From positions 1 through 64,000 of the forward strand of contig NZ_CALFBQ010000003.1 of the NCBI RefSeq assembly GCF_937951745.1: a stretch of DNA of 64,000 bases. The letters run 5' to 3'. The stretch's first letter is position 1. Each line of letters starts with the position of its first letter. This document shows, one piece after another, positions 43,801 to 52,336 of the stretch. The translations under genes and the position numbers were made by a program. The notes under the pieces are model-generated. The model was given only the letters and a program-made list of their open reading frames with translations, ran no database searches and was not told the origin of the DNA. Source of the DNA: an uncultured Chloroflexus sp. Lineage in GTDB: Bacteria > Chloroflexota > Chloroflexia > Chloroflexales > Chloroflexaceae.

Positions 43801-46232
43801 TCGAGGTAGTGTTGGGCATTCCCAATGCCGATAGCAGCCTGATGCGTCAGAGCACGCAGGAATTCGACCGCTTCGTAATCAAAATGGCGCGATTGTTCCG
43901 CCAGCAGCAAGACGAGACCATATACGCTGCCCTGATAGAAGATAGGCGCCGCTAGCGCCGAATTCGCATTCGGGCACAATAACGCCTCGCGCTCACCTTC
44001 GCTAAGATGGTCGCTTAGGGCAGCCTCGCGCTTGGTCAGCGCTTCTTGCGCAGTAAGCACCGCTTGACCAAGCATACTGCTAATGAGCCGGCTACGCAGC
44101 GGCGGTGTGTAGCCAATTACTTCGACAATGAGGAATGCGCTCGTCTCGGCTTCAATCTCTTCAATCAGCGATTGGTGCAACAGTTCGGCTAGCGAAGGGT
44201 TGTTATTTTGGGCATTGGCCGGATTAATGCGCAACGCGATCAAGCCATGACTGGCGCCAGTCGCGCGGAGCGCCTGTTCGAGAACAAAAGCAAGGATTTC
44301 ATTTTGGTTGAGCGTAATCGCCAGTTGGCTGCCGATCCGTTGCAGGGCGCGCAGTTGTTCGATGCGCAACCGTAGACTGCTATCCACTTGGGCAAACCGG
44401 CTAGCATTGGCGATGGCACGTGCCGATTGGCCAGCCAAGATGCTCAATAACCGTTCATCTTCGGCGTTGAAGCTGCTGGGTTGGGCAGAGACGAGTTCTA
44501 ACGCGCCGAGCAGGGTGTTACCGCTGCGTAATGGGATACCTAGATAGCTGCGCGCCGGCAGATTGGTGTTCAACATCAGCCCGCTTATATCGTCGAGCGT
44601 ACCCAGCCACGCTGGTGGCAGGCTGAGATCATCGATCCGCAGCAGTCGCTGGTGGCGGGCCACCCACGAGCTGAGTGTGTCACCCTCATCGCCTACCCGG
44701 CAATGCAGACCCTGCTGGCAAGCGACGCGCAGGCGTTGGTTGCGTTCGTCAAGGAGCGTAATCCGCCCTCCGCTAAACCGCGCCAATTTCGCTGCGCCGG
44801 CTAAGGTTGACTCCAGCGTTTCATCCAGTGAGAGATCCGCTGCCAGTAGTTCACTGATCTGTTGCAGCCGTTCTAGTTTACCTGCACGCCGTTGGGCAGC
44901 ATCGTAGAGCCGCCGGTGTTGGACGGTCGTCGCGATCTGCGCACTCAGTACTTGCAGCAGATTCCGTTCAATCTGGTCAAGCATGTGAGCCGGAGCCGCA
45001 TACCCCATCGCCAACAAGCCGACAACCTGATCCTTGCTTCGCAACGACGTCAGCCACACGCTGCGGCAGCCAAACGTCGCCGCATGCGCCGCGATCGGGT
45101 TGCTACTGGCTTCAATAGTTGTTTCAGCGATTAAGACCGGCTCGTTTCGCTCGCTCATCGCCTGCAAGGCCGGCACTAGCTTGATTCGCTCAAACCCGCT
45201 TACTCCGCTGGCATGCTCGCTGTAGACGGCAATGGTTTGCAATTGGCGCGGTTGGTTCGGATCAATGAGGTAGACCGCCCCGAAATCGGCCTCAAGCGCC
45301 AGCGCCATATTCTCGGTCGCGTGGGCGATCGTCTCTTCGATCCTGACCCCCGACCCAATTTCCAGACTATTCTCATACAACACGAAGAGCTCGCGCGCGT
45401 GTCGGCTTTCGTGTTGCTGGAGCTTCGTTGCATAGAGCAGCAGGGCAAGCGGGCGGGAAAGGAAGTGAATAGTTTGCGCAGCTTCAGGACCGGGATTCAG
45501 CAGCAAGAGCAACCCTACCAACTCAACGCCTACAGAAAGCGGCTCAACTAACAGATCCCATTCGGTCGGGACATCCCGGTGTTGGGTGCGTGTGCGCCAC
45601 ACGCCGCGTTGGTAAGTTTGCAACGTGATCGTTTGCTCGATCGCCTCGTTGTCATTAATCGCAACTTGGTCGGGAAAGAGGGTATCACCGGCGCTGCTGA
45701 CCGCCCGGATCAGCGTTTGATTGCTAAAATTGATCCAATACACCGCCAGCGCTTTTGCTGGCAACAGTGTCGTCGCCTGCCGACATAACTGCGCGAGTGC
45801 TACTGTTAGATCACCGGTGCCGATGTTTTCAAAAGCGGTATAGCCAAGGGCGCGCAATCGCTCACCCCGCTCGTGGACACGCGCGCGCTGCCATACACCA
45901 AGGAGGGTCGTGATTTGGGTAATAAGCGCAGTAGTAAACGCAGCCTCGAACGTGGCCGTGAGTGTCAAGCGACCATACAGAGACGTGGCATCCCGTAATT
46001 CAAGCGCTGTCCCATTCAGTGGCACGTGCCCCCAGACTACGCTCGCTAATTCGCGTTCATTGGCCAGCAGGGTTAAGCGACCACCAACGCCAAGGTGGCG
46101 TTCGAGCAACTCGCCAATCAGCGTGCATAGCTCGGCTGGCTCAGTTTGGCCAAGCGGCTGCTGGCTATGCAAAGCCAGTTGGGCAAGTAGTTCCCAACCC
46201 TGAGGAGGTGCTCCGGTGATCGTCGTATCCAT
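37881..46232 (-). CDS. Giant multi-GAF sensor histidine kinase (~2783 aa)
   Basis: The N-terminal ~2410 residues are a chain of about 14 GAF-type units of roughly 170-200 aa. Nearly all end in a helix like ANQLAIALENARLF followed by a short coiled linker; the first unit (1-115) is degenerate. A PAS domain follows (about 2420-2548, VFRSMTEGVIVLDPQQQI), then HisKA with FISDVSHELRTPL (His2555) and a HATPase_c domain with DTGVGMSPEQ and GGTGLGLSIAK. No membrane spans are evident, so it should be cytoplasmic. ATG 46232 is preferred to an upstream GTG at 46271. The upstream response-regulator gene is its likely partner. Confidence 0.85.
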   Translation of the reverse strand: MDTTITGAPPQGWELLAQLALHSQQPLGQTEPAELCTLIGELLERHLGVGGRLTLLANERELASVVWGHVPLNGTALELRDATSLYGRLTLTATFEAAFTTALITQITTLLGVWQRARVHERGERLRALGYTAFENIGTGDLTVALAQLCRQATTLLPAKALAVYWINFSNQTLIRAVSSAGDTLFPDQVAINDNEAIEQTITLQTYQRGVWRTRTQHRDVPTEWDLLVEPLSVGVELVGLLLLLNPGPEAAQTIHFLSRPLALLLYATKLQQHESRHARELFVLYENSLEIGSGVRIEETIAHATENMALALEADFGAVYLIDPNQPRQLQTIAVYSEHASGVSGFERIKLVPALQAMSERNEPVLIAETTIEASSNPIAAHAATFGCRSVWLTSLRSKDQVVGLLAMGYAAPAHMLDQIERNLLQVLSAQIATTVQHRRLYDAAQRRAGKLERLQQISELLAADLSLDETLESTLAGAAKLARFSGGRITLLDERNQRLRVACQQGLHCRVGDEGDTLSSWVARHQRLLRIDDLSLPPAWLGTLDDISGLMLNTNLPARSYLGIPLRSGNTLLGALELVSAQPSSFNAEDERLLSILAGQSARAIANASRFAQVDSSLRLRIEQLRALQRIGSQLAITLNQNEILAFVLEQALRATGASHGLIALRINPANAQNNNPSLAELLHQSLIEEIEAETSAFLIVEVIGYTPPLRSRLISSMLGQAVLTAQEALTKREAALSDHLSEGEREALLCPNANSALAAPIFYQGSVYGLVLLLAEQSRHFDYEAVEFLRALTHQAAIGIGNAQHYLELEHMAKMLQRRADILNDVLEIGQALRADQSLASLLEQIGYSIIEAVGLRTVLFCLARPDQSDYLYLEAAAGIPLSEQANLAQHPLPLKLATRYLDPRFRLGRTYFIPADEARALEAGFDTGIFGYHPFVDERSGNEWQLEDRLCVPLYSTDGMLLGMIFASDTEDRQRPTARTVEPLEIFADQAAIAIENHLLFREAHDRAEEMAALFHVGAAATSTTDLDTLLERVYQEIVAFLGTPDFFYIASYHAEQETVRFELFKQHGATLAAYHKRTAPKAGLTAKIIDEGNPLRIDDLLNSNLHDQAQILVSEGRQVRSWIGVPLISQGAVIGVLSVQSETAGAFTDRTLRFLAALANQLAIALENARLFAEREQRITELNSINRIGQTIASTLDQRQMLRDVYHHLCSFLSLDSFVAYLYDPESDEMTFCYEVDEGIETITERREPPKPGSLTEYIIRTRHPLQFVNLTAEADQAGFRPVKFGSERESAAWLGVPLLIGDQTVVGVLAVMSYTPGIYHERERAFLTTVANQLALGVQNARLLERAQAQVEQLALINRVSATTNALTDLQAIYQEIVNAMAAATGVDQARMVIYDRESGYAPAVAEYVESGLLDQLRIQLFDNPSVDWLDREKRPLVSEDAQNDPLFAPTHQTFHALDIRSIGIIPIILNDEVIGAVGLDFVGRYGTFSPQVLELCQTIANQTSTAIARARATVEAQRSAEATRQKVSELSTLLDAARILSSLLRPQEVLDKLMELVSRQLNVTTVALWTISEGNILTPAALDGIPAEQGRTMRVPIGQGFTGKVAETGQPLIIEDVNTQGGSLYPNYQQRNNLISFMGVPVIYREQIIGVLSVMTNYRRQFTNDEMLLLAGLADQAATALENARLFEEREQRISELTIINRISAAVNASLDIYELIERLHQGISEIIDTSTSLIALYDEASNTLSYPIAYDRGERIWLEPRPLGGGTNGWVIRNRRPLLLSTAAAARAMGLLVDQGRIGDDTAIEESYLVVPIIYGDQVLGVINIQSYAQHAFDENDLRFVTTVTNQAAVALNNARLFSETRQNASEMSTLFEVSQNLSGTLDTDTIQMLIADAAVRLLRAELGAVLRFDRRGNIERQVLIDGYEFREDINVDFRRGGLTTELLQRDQPIAISDLSEIEDGQHHAVKLGVRSALGIAVGSSEERLAAIWVGMRTPHEWRPHQISLLSILANQAAQALKSAQLFAIEQKRRRQADMLREVAQSFTSTLALREIQTLVLSQLQRIVRYDSAAMLLRDEGYGDLRVVEAYGFGPTIPLQSSIALEASSLFQTMAIEHQPILIADTQSDPRFDDLRRLGWSDGSWIGAPLLVDNELVGILTISLKEPDAYDEEALAVTFTIASQASQAIQNARLFDQISNLAADLDARVRERTAELEQATRLLSEEKERLEAVNRITLELTTQLDLNLIIQRALELISENLGVERGSLILRDPATDALICRAVLYGRGHVEGANIPLRFSDGTEGLAGWIIHHLEPVNIPDVDRDPRWLKELGRADDVRSVAGVPLQTSDTAIGVLILSSPQRNYFGDSQMNLLGTIASVVASAVNNAQLYGFINDLALRNAVLLEEQREESSKSAAVFRSMTEGVIVLDPQQQITLFNPAAEQVLEMVADQVLGQPLSRLAEIGEDEASRRRGQAIYNGILHGLRRMRETQSIFSTSVDLTDPTQVIAINIAPVRSPDGQHYGEVAVLRDITREIEADKEKRQFISDVSHELRTPLTAIKGYIDVLLLTASLNLTPDQLNYLNIIKNNTNRLRALIEDILEFSRPDSKKKLTFTQVDIPIVIEEVVQSLRLEYERKGMTVRIDASPALPYVIADQKRVSQIIFNLFSNAVKYTYEGGSITVRAFVNRANMMQIEVEDTGVGMSPEQLKKLFRPFYRADNPLRDVAGGTGLGLSIAKQLVEMHGGEIWVTSELGKGSTFSFAIPLQQASNGTHTEEVEL

Positions 46233-46327
46233 AGTGTCGCTATCGCTCCTGCTGACGTGTCTGGGCTGCACAGGCGACTACGGAATGTATCAACAACATG
46301 CAGTTCGACCATTCATAACAGGTTTGG

Positions 46328-47272
46328 TCAGGAGCGACCATAAGCTACGAAGCTACGCTTGCCTTGTTCGCGCGCTTGCACCAATGCTCGCTGCCGCACC
46401 TCTTCTGCCGCTTCACTCAGCTCGCGGATGTCGGCGAAGGGGCCGTCATCGTTGGTCAGCACACCGATCGAGAGCGACATCAACGGCGCTTGTCGCGTCT
46501 CACCATTGTCATCAACAAACTCGATATAGCCTTGTTTGCGGTGCCGATAATTGTAATGAAGGCCGATCTCTTCGTCGAAGCGGGCGATGATACGATCACA
46601 AATTGTCTGGATCCGTTCGGGAATGGTTGTAATGAGGAATGATTGCCCAACCGACTGCTGGCCGATAAATTCCTCATTGCCGCCAACTTCACTGACCACT
46701 TCGTTGAGCATCAACGCCACAAAACGCAGCACATCTTCGCCAACCACTGCCCCATAGACTTGAGTAAAGGTCTCGAAGCCGTTGATATGTACATTGAGCA
46801 ATCCCCACCGCGGCGCCGTCAACAATTGGCGGAGCTGGTCATTGAGCAGTTCCGCAGTGGGCAAGTTCGTGACCGGATGGAGCTGATTGCGCCGGCGCGC
46901 GTCTTCAAGCTGGTTCTTGACGATCGTATGCACCTCTTCGATATCGAAGGGCTTGACAATGTAGTATTGCGCTTGCACTTCACCCAATCCGATCAGCCGG
47001 TCGCGCCGTTCGCCGCGCGCCGTCAAGAAAATGATCGGGATGTGCCGCGTGCGCGGGCTGGCGCGTAACGCCCGCCCAACATCGTATCCCTCCATATCGG
47101 GTAGATTGACGTCAAGCAAGGCCAGATTCGGCGGTGTTTTGCTGCAAATCTCGATCGCCTGCTGGCCGCGCAGCGCAGTGTAGACTTCGTACCCCTGTGC
47201 GGTGAAGTAGATCTTCAGCAGGCTCGAAATGTCTGGCTGGTCTTCAACGACGAGGATGCGTTCTTTGCTCAC
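46328..47272 (-). CDS. Response regulator with degenerate GGDEF domain
   Basis: A 314-aa protein. The REC domain (1-120) has ILVVEDQPD, the phosphorylation site Asp54 in LLDVNLPD and Lys107 in the KPF motif. The C-terminal domain resembles GGDEF, but the active-site loop reads VGQSF (208-212) instead of GGDEF, so diguanylate cyclase activity is unlikely. Start is GTG 47272 behind GAGGAGAAGG. It lies 95 bp upstream of the giant kinase gene and is the obvious cognate regulator. Confidence 0.8.
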   Translation of the reverse strand: MSKERILVVEDQPDISSLLKIYFTAQGYEVYTALRGQQAIEICSKTPPNLALLDVNLPDMEGYDVGRALRASPRTRHIPIIFLTARGERRDRLIGLGEVQAQYYIVKPFDIEEVHTIVKNQLEDARRRNQLHPVTNLPTAELLNDQLRQLLTAPRWGLLNVHINGFETFTQVYGAVVGEDVLRFVALMLNEVVSEVGGNEEFIGQQSVGQSFLITTIPERIQTICDRIIARFDEEIGLHYNYRHRKQGYIEFVDDNGETRQAPLMSLSIGVLTNDDGPFADIRELSEAAEEVRQRALVQAREQGKRSFVAYGRS

Positions 47273-47298
47273 AATCCCTTCTCCTCGCGATGCGGCGG

Positions 47299-48795
47299 CT
47301 ACGACCGCTGGCTCGCACTGATGTGCTCGGGCAGACGTCCATTCCCGGCAGGCTGGCTAGAACGAAGCGTTGTCATATGTACCGGCGGCTCATCTTCGAT
47401 GGCCGTGCTGGCCTCTGGTCGAGCCGGATCATAGTAGACGTTCGGCCAGTGGTAGATGATTCGGCGCGGCTCGCCGGTTGCTTCATCGATATCGTTCAGA
47501 TCGTGGCCGGCTACAGTCTTCCGAATAAGATTTTGTTCGTTGTCGAAGATTATAACAGCATTTGATTCTATCATGCGACCGGGGTAAACCACAAATCCGC
47601 TGCCGAGCTTGACATTATGCCCCACTGCCGAACCGAGTACCGGCATGTTGACTTCGATCGGTACGCCTTCATGGATAACCTTGATCGGTTCGCCTTGCAA
47701 ATTAAAGTCGGTGAAGACGTTGTTGGCGCCGATAAAGGTGTTGCGCCCGACGACGCACAGTTGCAGCGTGCTATTTTGCGCTACCATGCTGTTTTCCATC
47801 AGCACGGTCATAAATAGGCCGGCATTGAAGGGTAGGAAGCAGCGATCGCTGACCACGCTGAGCATGATCTGCGACCCTTGCATGATGTTGACGTTGTTGC
47901 CAATGTAGCTGTTGGCAATCACGACGCCGGGGCCAATATAGACATCGTCGCCGATCACGGTTGGCCCGTGGATAATGGCAGTTGGGTCGATCGAACAGCG
48001 TTTGCCGACTTTGACTAGCGCCCGCGAGGCGAGAAAGTGATTGCGCCACTGTTCTTCCAGCGGATTGATCTTTTCCCAAAACGCTTTGAGCGCAAACGCG
48101 ATCTTTCCCGGAAATAGCCGCCAATCTTCCGCTGTCCATTTCAGAATGTTGCGCAGGCGTGCCTTGCTCATGCGTGTATCAAGGTCAGCCGCCCACGAAA
48201 AGACCCCCATCAATACGTTGGCCATCAAGACGTGCAACCAACTCTCAATTGAGATGAAGGCCCGGATCGGGATCTGGTAAGTGAGATCGCCTTTGTGCGC
48301 CATGTAGCTGGGAATGCGGTAGTAGCCCATTTCGTGACTAAGGGTGTCAATCACTAACGGCTGCGCCTGCGCCAGATCGTTTACGCCAGCGGGGAGGTAA
48401 TAGAGATCGGCGACGTAATAGTCGCCTACCCGCCGAATGTGGCGTGAGAGCTGTAAGGCATGGCGTTCGATGCTCGGATCGCCCTTCTGACCGGTCGCCG
48501 GATTGCTCGCTTTGAACGCAATCTGCGCCGCCGTGCCACGTTTCCGCGCCTCACTCATGAAGGTGTCGATCAATGCTGCATTGAAAAAGAGATTATCGCG
48601 GTAGATCAACCGTTCATCAGTGGCCGGCAGTTCGGCCACTTCAGCTAATTGATCGATTTCAATTGCGCTCTTGCCGTATGCCTTGACTAGATCGCGCTGC
48701 AGGAGCCAAAGCGGCTTGTTGAGAATGCGCAACTCACGGGCAGGCTCAGCGAAGGGCGGTATGAGCGTTGGATCGCGTAGAATGATCCGCTCCAT
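47299..48795 (-). CDS. Left-handed beta-helix (hexapeptide-repeat) protein
   Basis: A 498-aa protein. The N-terminal ~270 residues (helical, with hydrophobic stretches such as LHVLMANVLMGVFSW) are of unknown type. Residues about 275-440 form a hexapeptide-repeat left-handed beta-helix (PTAIIHGPTVIGDDVYIGPG, GVVIANSYIGNNVNI), as in acyltransferases and nucleotidyltransferase C-domains. A catalytic transferase motif is not clear. ATG 48795 has AAAGGA ahead. It is 26 bp upstream of the response regulator and heads the signalling operon. Confidence 0.65.
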   Translation of the reverse strand: MERIILRDPTLIPPFAEPARELRILNKPLWLLQRDLVKAYGKSAIEIDQLAEVAELPATDERLIYRDNLFFNAALIDTFMSEARKRGTAAQIAFKASNPATGQKGDPSIERHALQLSRHIRRVGDYYVADLYYLPAGVNDLAQAQPLVIDTLSHEMGYYRIPSYMAHKGDLTYQIPIRAFISIESWLHVLMANVLMGVFSWAADLDTRMSKARLRNILKWTAEDWRLFPGKIAFALKAFWEKINPLEEQWRNHFLASRALVKVGKRCSIDPTAIIHGPTVIGDDVYIGPGVVIANSYIGNNVNIMQGSQIMLSVVSDRCFLPFNAGLFMTVLMENSMVAQNSTLQLCVVGRNTFIGANNVFTDFNLQGEPIKVIHEGVPIEVNMPVLGSAVGHNVKLGSGFVVYPGRMIESNAVIIFDNEQNLIRKTVAGHDLNDIDEATGEPRRIIYHWPNVYYDPARPEASTAIEDEPPVHMTTLRSSQPAGNGRLPEHISASQRS

Positions 48796-48924
48796 CGGGC
48801 GAGTCCTTTCTGCCATTGTCGGTGCGGATGGGCCAATCGTCTCATCGTGCTGTTGTTACTATAGGTTGTAGCTCCTGTATATACAAGGCGTGCAGATTAC
48901 AGTCGGATTACCACGTTTACCGCA

Positions 48925-51792
48925 TTAGGACGCCAGTTTACTTGCGGGTGCAATCCCCAAGCGTTGGCGTAGATATTGTCCGGTTGGCGATGCCGGCATA
49001 GTTGCGATTACTTCCGGCGGACCGGCGCCGATCAAGTGGCCGCCCCGATCACCGCCTTCCGGCCCTAACTCGATCACCCAATCAGCCGCTGCAATCAGGT
49101 CAATGTGGTGCTCAACCACCAGCACAGTGTTGCCCGCATCGACGAGCCGTTGCAACACGGCTAATAGATGCTCAATATCAGCCAGATGCAAGCCAGTAGT
49201 CGGCTCATCGAGAATGTAAAGCGTGCGCCCGTTGCTGCGCCGGCTGAGTTCGGCGGCTAGCTTGATCCGCTGCGCTTCACCGCCGCTCAGCGTTGGCGCT
49301 GGCTGGCCGAGTTTCAGATAATCTAGCCCGACATCGTGGAGTGCCTGTAATCGTTCGGCGATAGCCGGCACGCGGGCAAAAAAGTCGAGCGCTTCGGTTA
49401 CAGTTAAATCGAGCACCTCGGCAATATTGAGGCCGCGGTAACGAATATCCAGTGTCTCTCGATTATACCGCGTTCCGCCGCATACGTCACACGTCACATA
49501 GAGATCAGGCAGAAATTGCATCTCGACTTGTATCAGACCCTCGCCGGCGCAATGTTCACAACGCCCGCCTTTAAGGTTGAAACTGAAGCGTGCCGCGTCG
49601 TAGCCGCGGGCTTTGGCTTCGTTGGTGGCGGCAAACAGGTTGCGGATCGGATCAAAAATCCGGCTGTAGGTGGCTGGATTCGAGCGTGGTGTGCGCCCAA
49701 TCGGGCTTTGATCAACCACGATCACGCGATCGAGGTGCTCGATGCCGAGCAAAGCATCGTGATCGCCGGCCCGCGCTTTGGCGCCGTGGAGCAGGTGGCT
49801 CAGGCGCGGTGCTAGCGTGTCGCCGATCAAGCTGCTCTTGCCACTGCCGCTTACCCCGCTCACCACCACCAAACAGCCGAGTGGGATGCGCACGTCGATG
49901 TTCTTCAAGTTGTTGGCCCGGCAGCCGCGTAGCTCAAGCCACGGCCCCTTGGCTGGACGGCGTTGGGCAGGAATGGAGATGCGGCGTTGCCCGCTGAGGT
50001 ACTGGCCAGTGAGCGAACGCGGCGCTGCCATGATCTCGGCCAATGTGCCGCTAGCCAGCACTTCGCCACCATGCGGTCCGGCTCCCGGCCCCATATCGAC
50101 GACCCAGTCGGCGGCGCGGATCGTCGCTTCATCGTGTTCGACCACTAGTACGCTATTGCCAAGATCGCGCAAGCGCGTCAAGGTGGCCAGCAAGCGATCG
50201 TGATCGCGGGGGTGTAACCCGCTGCTCGGTTCGTCAAGCACGTAGAGCACGCCGGAAAGGCCGGCGCCGACCTGCGTCGCCAAGCGCACGCGCTGCATTT
50301 CGCCGCCGCTGAGTGTGATCGCGGTGCGGTCAAGCGTGAGATACGGTAAGCCAACTTCGCATAAAAAACGTAGCCGTTGGCTGATCTCATACACAATTGG
50401 GCGGGCAATCGTCTGGTCACGCCCGCTCAGATCTGATCGTTCGAGCAATCCACGTGTCCATTCCAGCGCCGTGGCCACATTCATGCGATGCACATCCACA
50501 ATCGAGACACCGGCAACTGTGACTGCGCGCGCTTCCGGGCGCAAGCGCGCGCCGGCACACGCCGGACATACGCGCGGCGTGGTGTATTGGTCGAGCGCGG
50601 ATGGTTCATTGCCCGTGCGTTGTTCAGCCAAGCGGCGGCGCAGGTTGGGAATGACGCCTTCAAATTCGGTTTCAACGCTGCGGGTTTTGCCGTTGAGATG
50701 GTAGCGTAATGTGATCGGCTCGCCGCCGGTGCCATAGAGTAATGCGCTGATGATGTCAGGCGCAAGCGCTTGCACTGGGGTCTGCGGGTCGATACCGAAA
50801 TGCGCAGCGAATGAGACCAGCACATCGCGGTAGTACTGTTGGCTGCCGGCATCGCCCTCGCGCCACGGTGCAATTGCCTCGATCAGCGGCAGGCTGCGGT
50901 CAGGAATCACAAGTGCCGGGTCAACTTCGGGTACCACGCCTAAGCCATCACAGGTTGGGCAGGCCCCTTGCGGGTTATTGAACGAAAAATCGCGTGGTTC
51001 GAGTTTACCCAGTTCGATCAGGCCGTGGTGCGGGCAGGCGTAGCGTTCGCTGAGCAACAATTCTTCACCATCGATAATCTGCACAATTAACTGCCCGCCG
51101 CTCAGTTTCAACGCCGTTTCCACCGAGTCGGCCACCCGTACCCGATCGAGCGCCGGTGCGCCATCAGGGGTGCGGCGGATGATCAATCGGTCAACGACTG
51201 CCTCGATCGTGTGCGGACGGTACTTCTCTAACCTGATCGGCTCGTCAAGATCATGCACCACGCCGTCGATCCGGGCGCGGACAAACCCGCGTCGGCGGAT
51301 CTCGGCCAGCGCCGCTTCGGCTTCGCCGTTCAGTGGCGCCAACAATTGCACCCGCCGCTCAGCCGGCAACTCGACGATCAGATCGACCATCTGCTGTGGC
51401 GTATACCGGCGCAGCGGTGCAAAGCACTGTGGGCAATGTGGCTGGCCAATACGGGCAAAGAGCAGGCGCAAAAAGTCATAAATCTCGGTCACGGTGCCGA
51501 CTGTCGAACGCGGGTTGCGCGCGCCACTCTTTTGGTCAATCGCAATTGCCGGCGATAAGCCTTCGATCAGATCAACATCCGGCTTTTCGAGCTGGCCAAG
51601 TAACTGACGCGCATAGACCGATAAGCTCTCGACGTAACGGCGTTGGCCCTCAGCAAAGATCGTGTCGAACGCGAGCGAACTCTTCCCCGAACCAGACACG
51701 CCAGTCAACACGACGAACTTGCCGCGTGGGATGTCGAGGTCGATGTGTTTGAGATTGTGCGTCCGCGCGCCGCGAATGCGTATCCAGTCCAT
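48925..51792 (-). CDS. uvrA: UvrABC system protein A
   Basis: DNA damage-recognition ATPase of nucleotide excision repair. The 955-aa product has two ABC modules ([14 protein letters not shown] near 33-46 and [14 protein letters not shown] near 645), two [22 protein letters not shown] signatures, and zinc-binding Cys clusters (CPHHG region near 250 and [18 protein letters not shown] near 745-770). ATG 51792 is the family start. I see no LexA box upstream. Confidence 0.95.
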   Translation of the reverse strand: MDWIRIRGARTHNLKHIDLDIPRGKFVVLTGVSGSGKSSLAFDTIFAEGQRRYVESLSVYARQLLGQLEKPDVDLIEGLSPAIAIDQKSGARNPRSTVGTVTEIYDFLRLLFARIGQPHCPQCFAPLRRYTPQQMVDLIVELPAERRVQLLAPLNGEAEAALAEIRRRGFVRARIDGVVHDLDEPIRLEKYRPHTIEAVVDRLIIRRTPDGAPALDRVRVADSVETALKLSGGQLIVQIIDGEELLLSERYACPHHGLIELGKLEPRDFSFNNPQGACPTCDGLGVVPEVDPALVIPDRSLPLIEAIAPWREGDAGSQQYYRDVLVSFAAHFGIDPQTPVQALAPDIISALLYGTGGEPITLRYHLNGKTRSVETEFEGVIPNLRRRLAEQRTGNEPSALDQYTTPRVCPACAGARLRPEARAVTVAGVSIVDVHRMNVATALEWTRGLLERSDLSGRDQTIARPIVYEISQRLRFLCEVGLPYLTLDRTAITLSGGEMQRVRLATQVGAGLSGVLYVLDEPSSGLHPRDHDRLLATLTRLRDLGNSVLVVEHDEATIRAADWVVDMGPGAGPHGGEVLASGTLAEIMAAPRSLTGQYLSGQRRISIPAQRRPAKGPWLELRGCRANNLKNIDVRIPLGCLVVVSGVSGSGKSSLIGDTLAPRLSHLLHGAKARAGDHDALLGIEHLDRVIVVDQSPIGRTPRSNPATYSRIFDPIRNLFAATNEAKARGYDAARFSFNLKGGRCEHCAGEGLIQVEMQFLPDLYVTCDVCGGTRYNRETLDIRYRGLNIAEVLDLTVTEALDFFARVPAIAERLQALHDVGLDYLKLGQPAPTLSGGEAQRIKLAAELSRRSNGRTLYILDEPTTGLHLADIEHLLAVLQRLVDAGNTVLVVEHHIDLIAAADWVIELGPEGGDRGGHLIGAGPPEVIATMPASPTGQYLRQRLGIAPASKLAS

Positions 51793-51893
51793 TGCGTCAT
51801 TGCCTGTAGGGATAACACCGCCTATTGTCCTCTTCCTCTGCTATGCAGAATATCATGGTACCATAGACTTCGGTAATCCGCAGCAAATAGTCT

Positions 51894-51930
51894 GAGGCCC
51901 ACGCTAATGATTTCCATCAACGTGGACCTC
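51894..51930 (-). terminator. Hairpin after tRNA-Thr
   Basis: 10-bp arms (51894-51903 / 51921-51930) with one G-T pair lie 25 nt after the tRNA-Thr 3' end on the minus strand. Only a short T-rich stretch follows. Confidence 0.3.
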
Positions 51931-51952
51931 TGCAACGTAAGAGCGCAACGGG

Positions 51953-52028
51953 TGGAGCCAATGGCCGGACTCGAACCGGCGACCGGCTGTTTACGAAACA
52001 GCTGCTCTACCGACTGAGCTACATTGGC
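51953..52028 (-). tRNA. tRNA-Thr (anticodon CGT), CCA encoded
   Basis: The minus-strand cloverleaf has a perfect 7-bp acceptor GCCAATG/CATTGGC. The D stem is GCTC/GAGC. The anticodon stem is GCTGT/ACAGC with loop TTCGTAA, giving anticodon CGT, which reads ACG. The T arm is GCCGG-TTCGAGT-CCGGC. The discriminator is T, then CCA is encoded. Confidence 0.93.
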
Positions 52029-52044
52029 GTTATTGCCATTGAGG

Positions 52045-52073
52045 ATTGTAGTCGAAGCAGGGCAGTTTGTCAA
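52045..52073 (-). promoter_or_regulatory. Consensus promoter of tRNA-Thr
   Basis: On the minus strand TTGACA (52073-52068), 17 bp, TACAAT (52050-52045), 17 nt before the tRNA 5' end. This is a near-perfect sigma-70 promoter. Confidence 0.75.
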
Positions 52074-52336
52074 GCGGGAAGCGGTGCGGGCGTGGGGGGC
52101 CAGTGGGCGAGGGCCATCAGCTCGCACAGCAGGCTTTGTATACTGAGGCCGACCCTGAAGGGCCGAGCGAATGTGGGCCGAGCAAGGATGGGTTGAGCCT
52201 TTCCCGCCTGCGCAGGGGCTACGTAAACGGAACCCGACCCTGAAGGGCCGGGTTTTTTCGATCGGATGTTCTCCTACCTCTCTCTTGCACGCAGGAGAGA
52301 GGGGCTGAAGCCGGCAAGATGGAGCCAGCAGTTTTC
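52074..52336. other. Spacer with repeated GACCCTGAAGGGCC hairpins
   Basis: No gene is seen. GACCCTGAAGGGCCG occurs twice (about 52151 and 52235); a relative, GGCCCTTCAGGGCC, lies at 36712-36725. This points to a small dispersed palindrome family. Confidence 0.45.
52231..52258 (+). terminator. Hairpin followed by T6
   Basis: AACCCGACCC / GGGCCGGGTT with TGAA loop and one mismatch, then six T on the plus strand. It looks like a rho-independent terminator but no plus-strand gene ends nearby; read in reverse it could end fusA-like transcription, though without a T tract. Confidence 0.4.
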
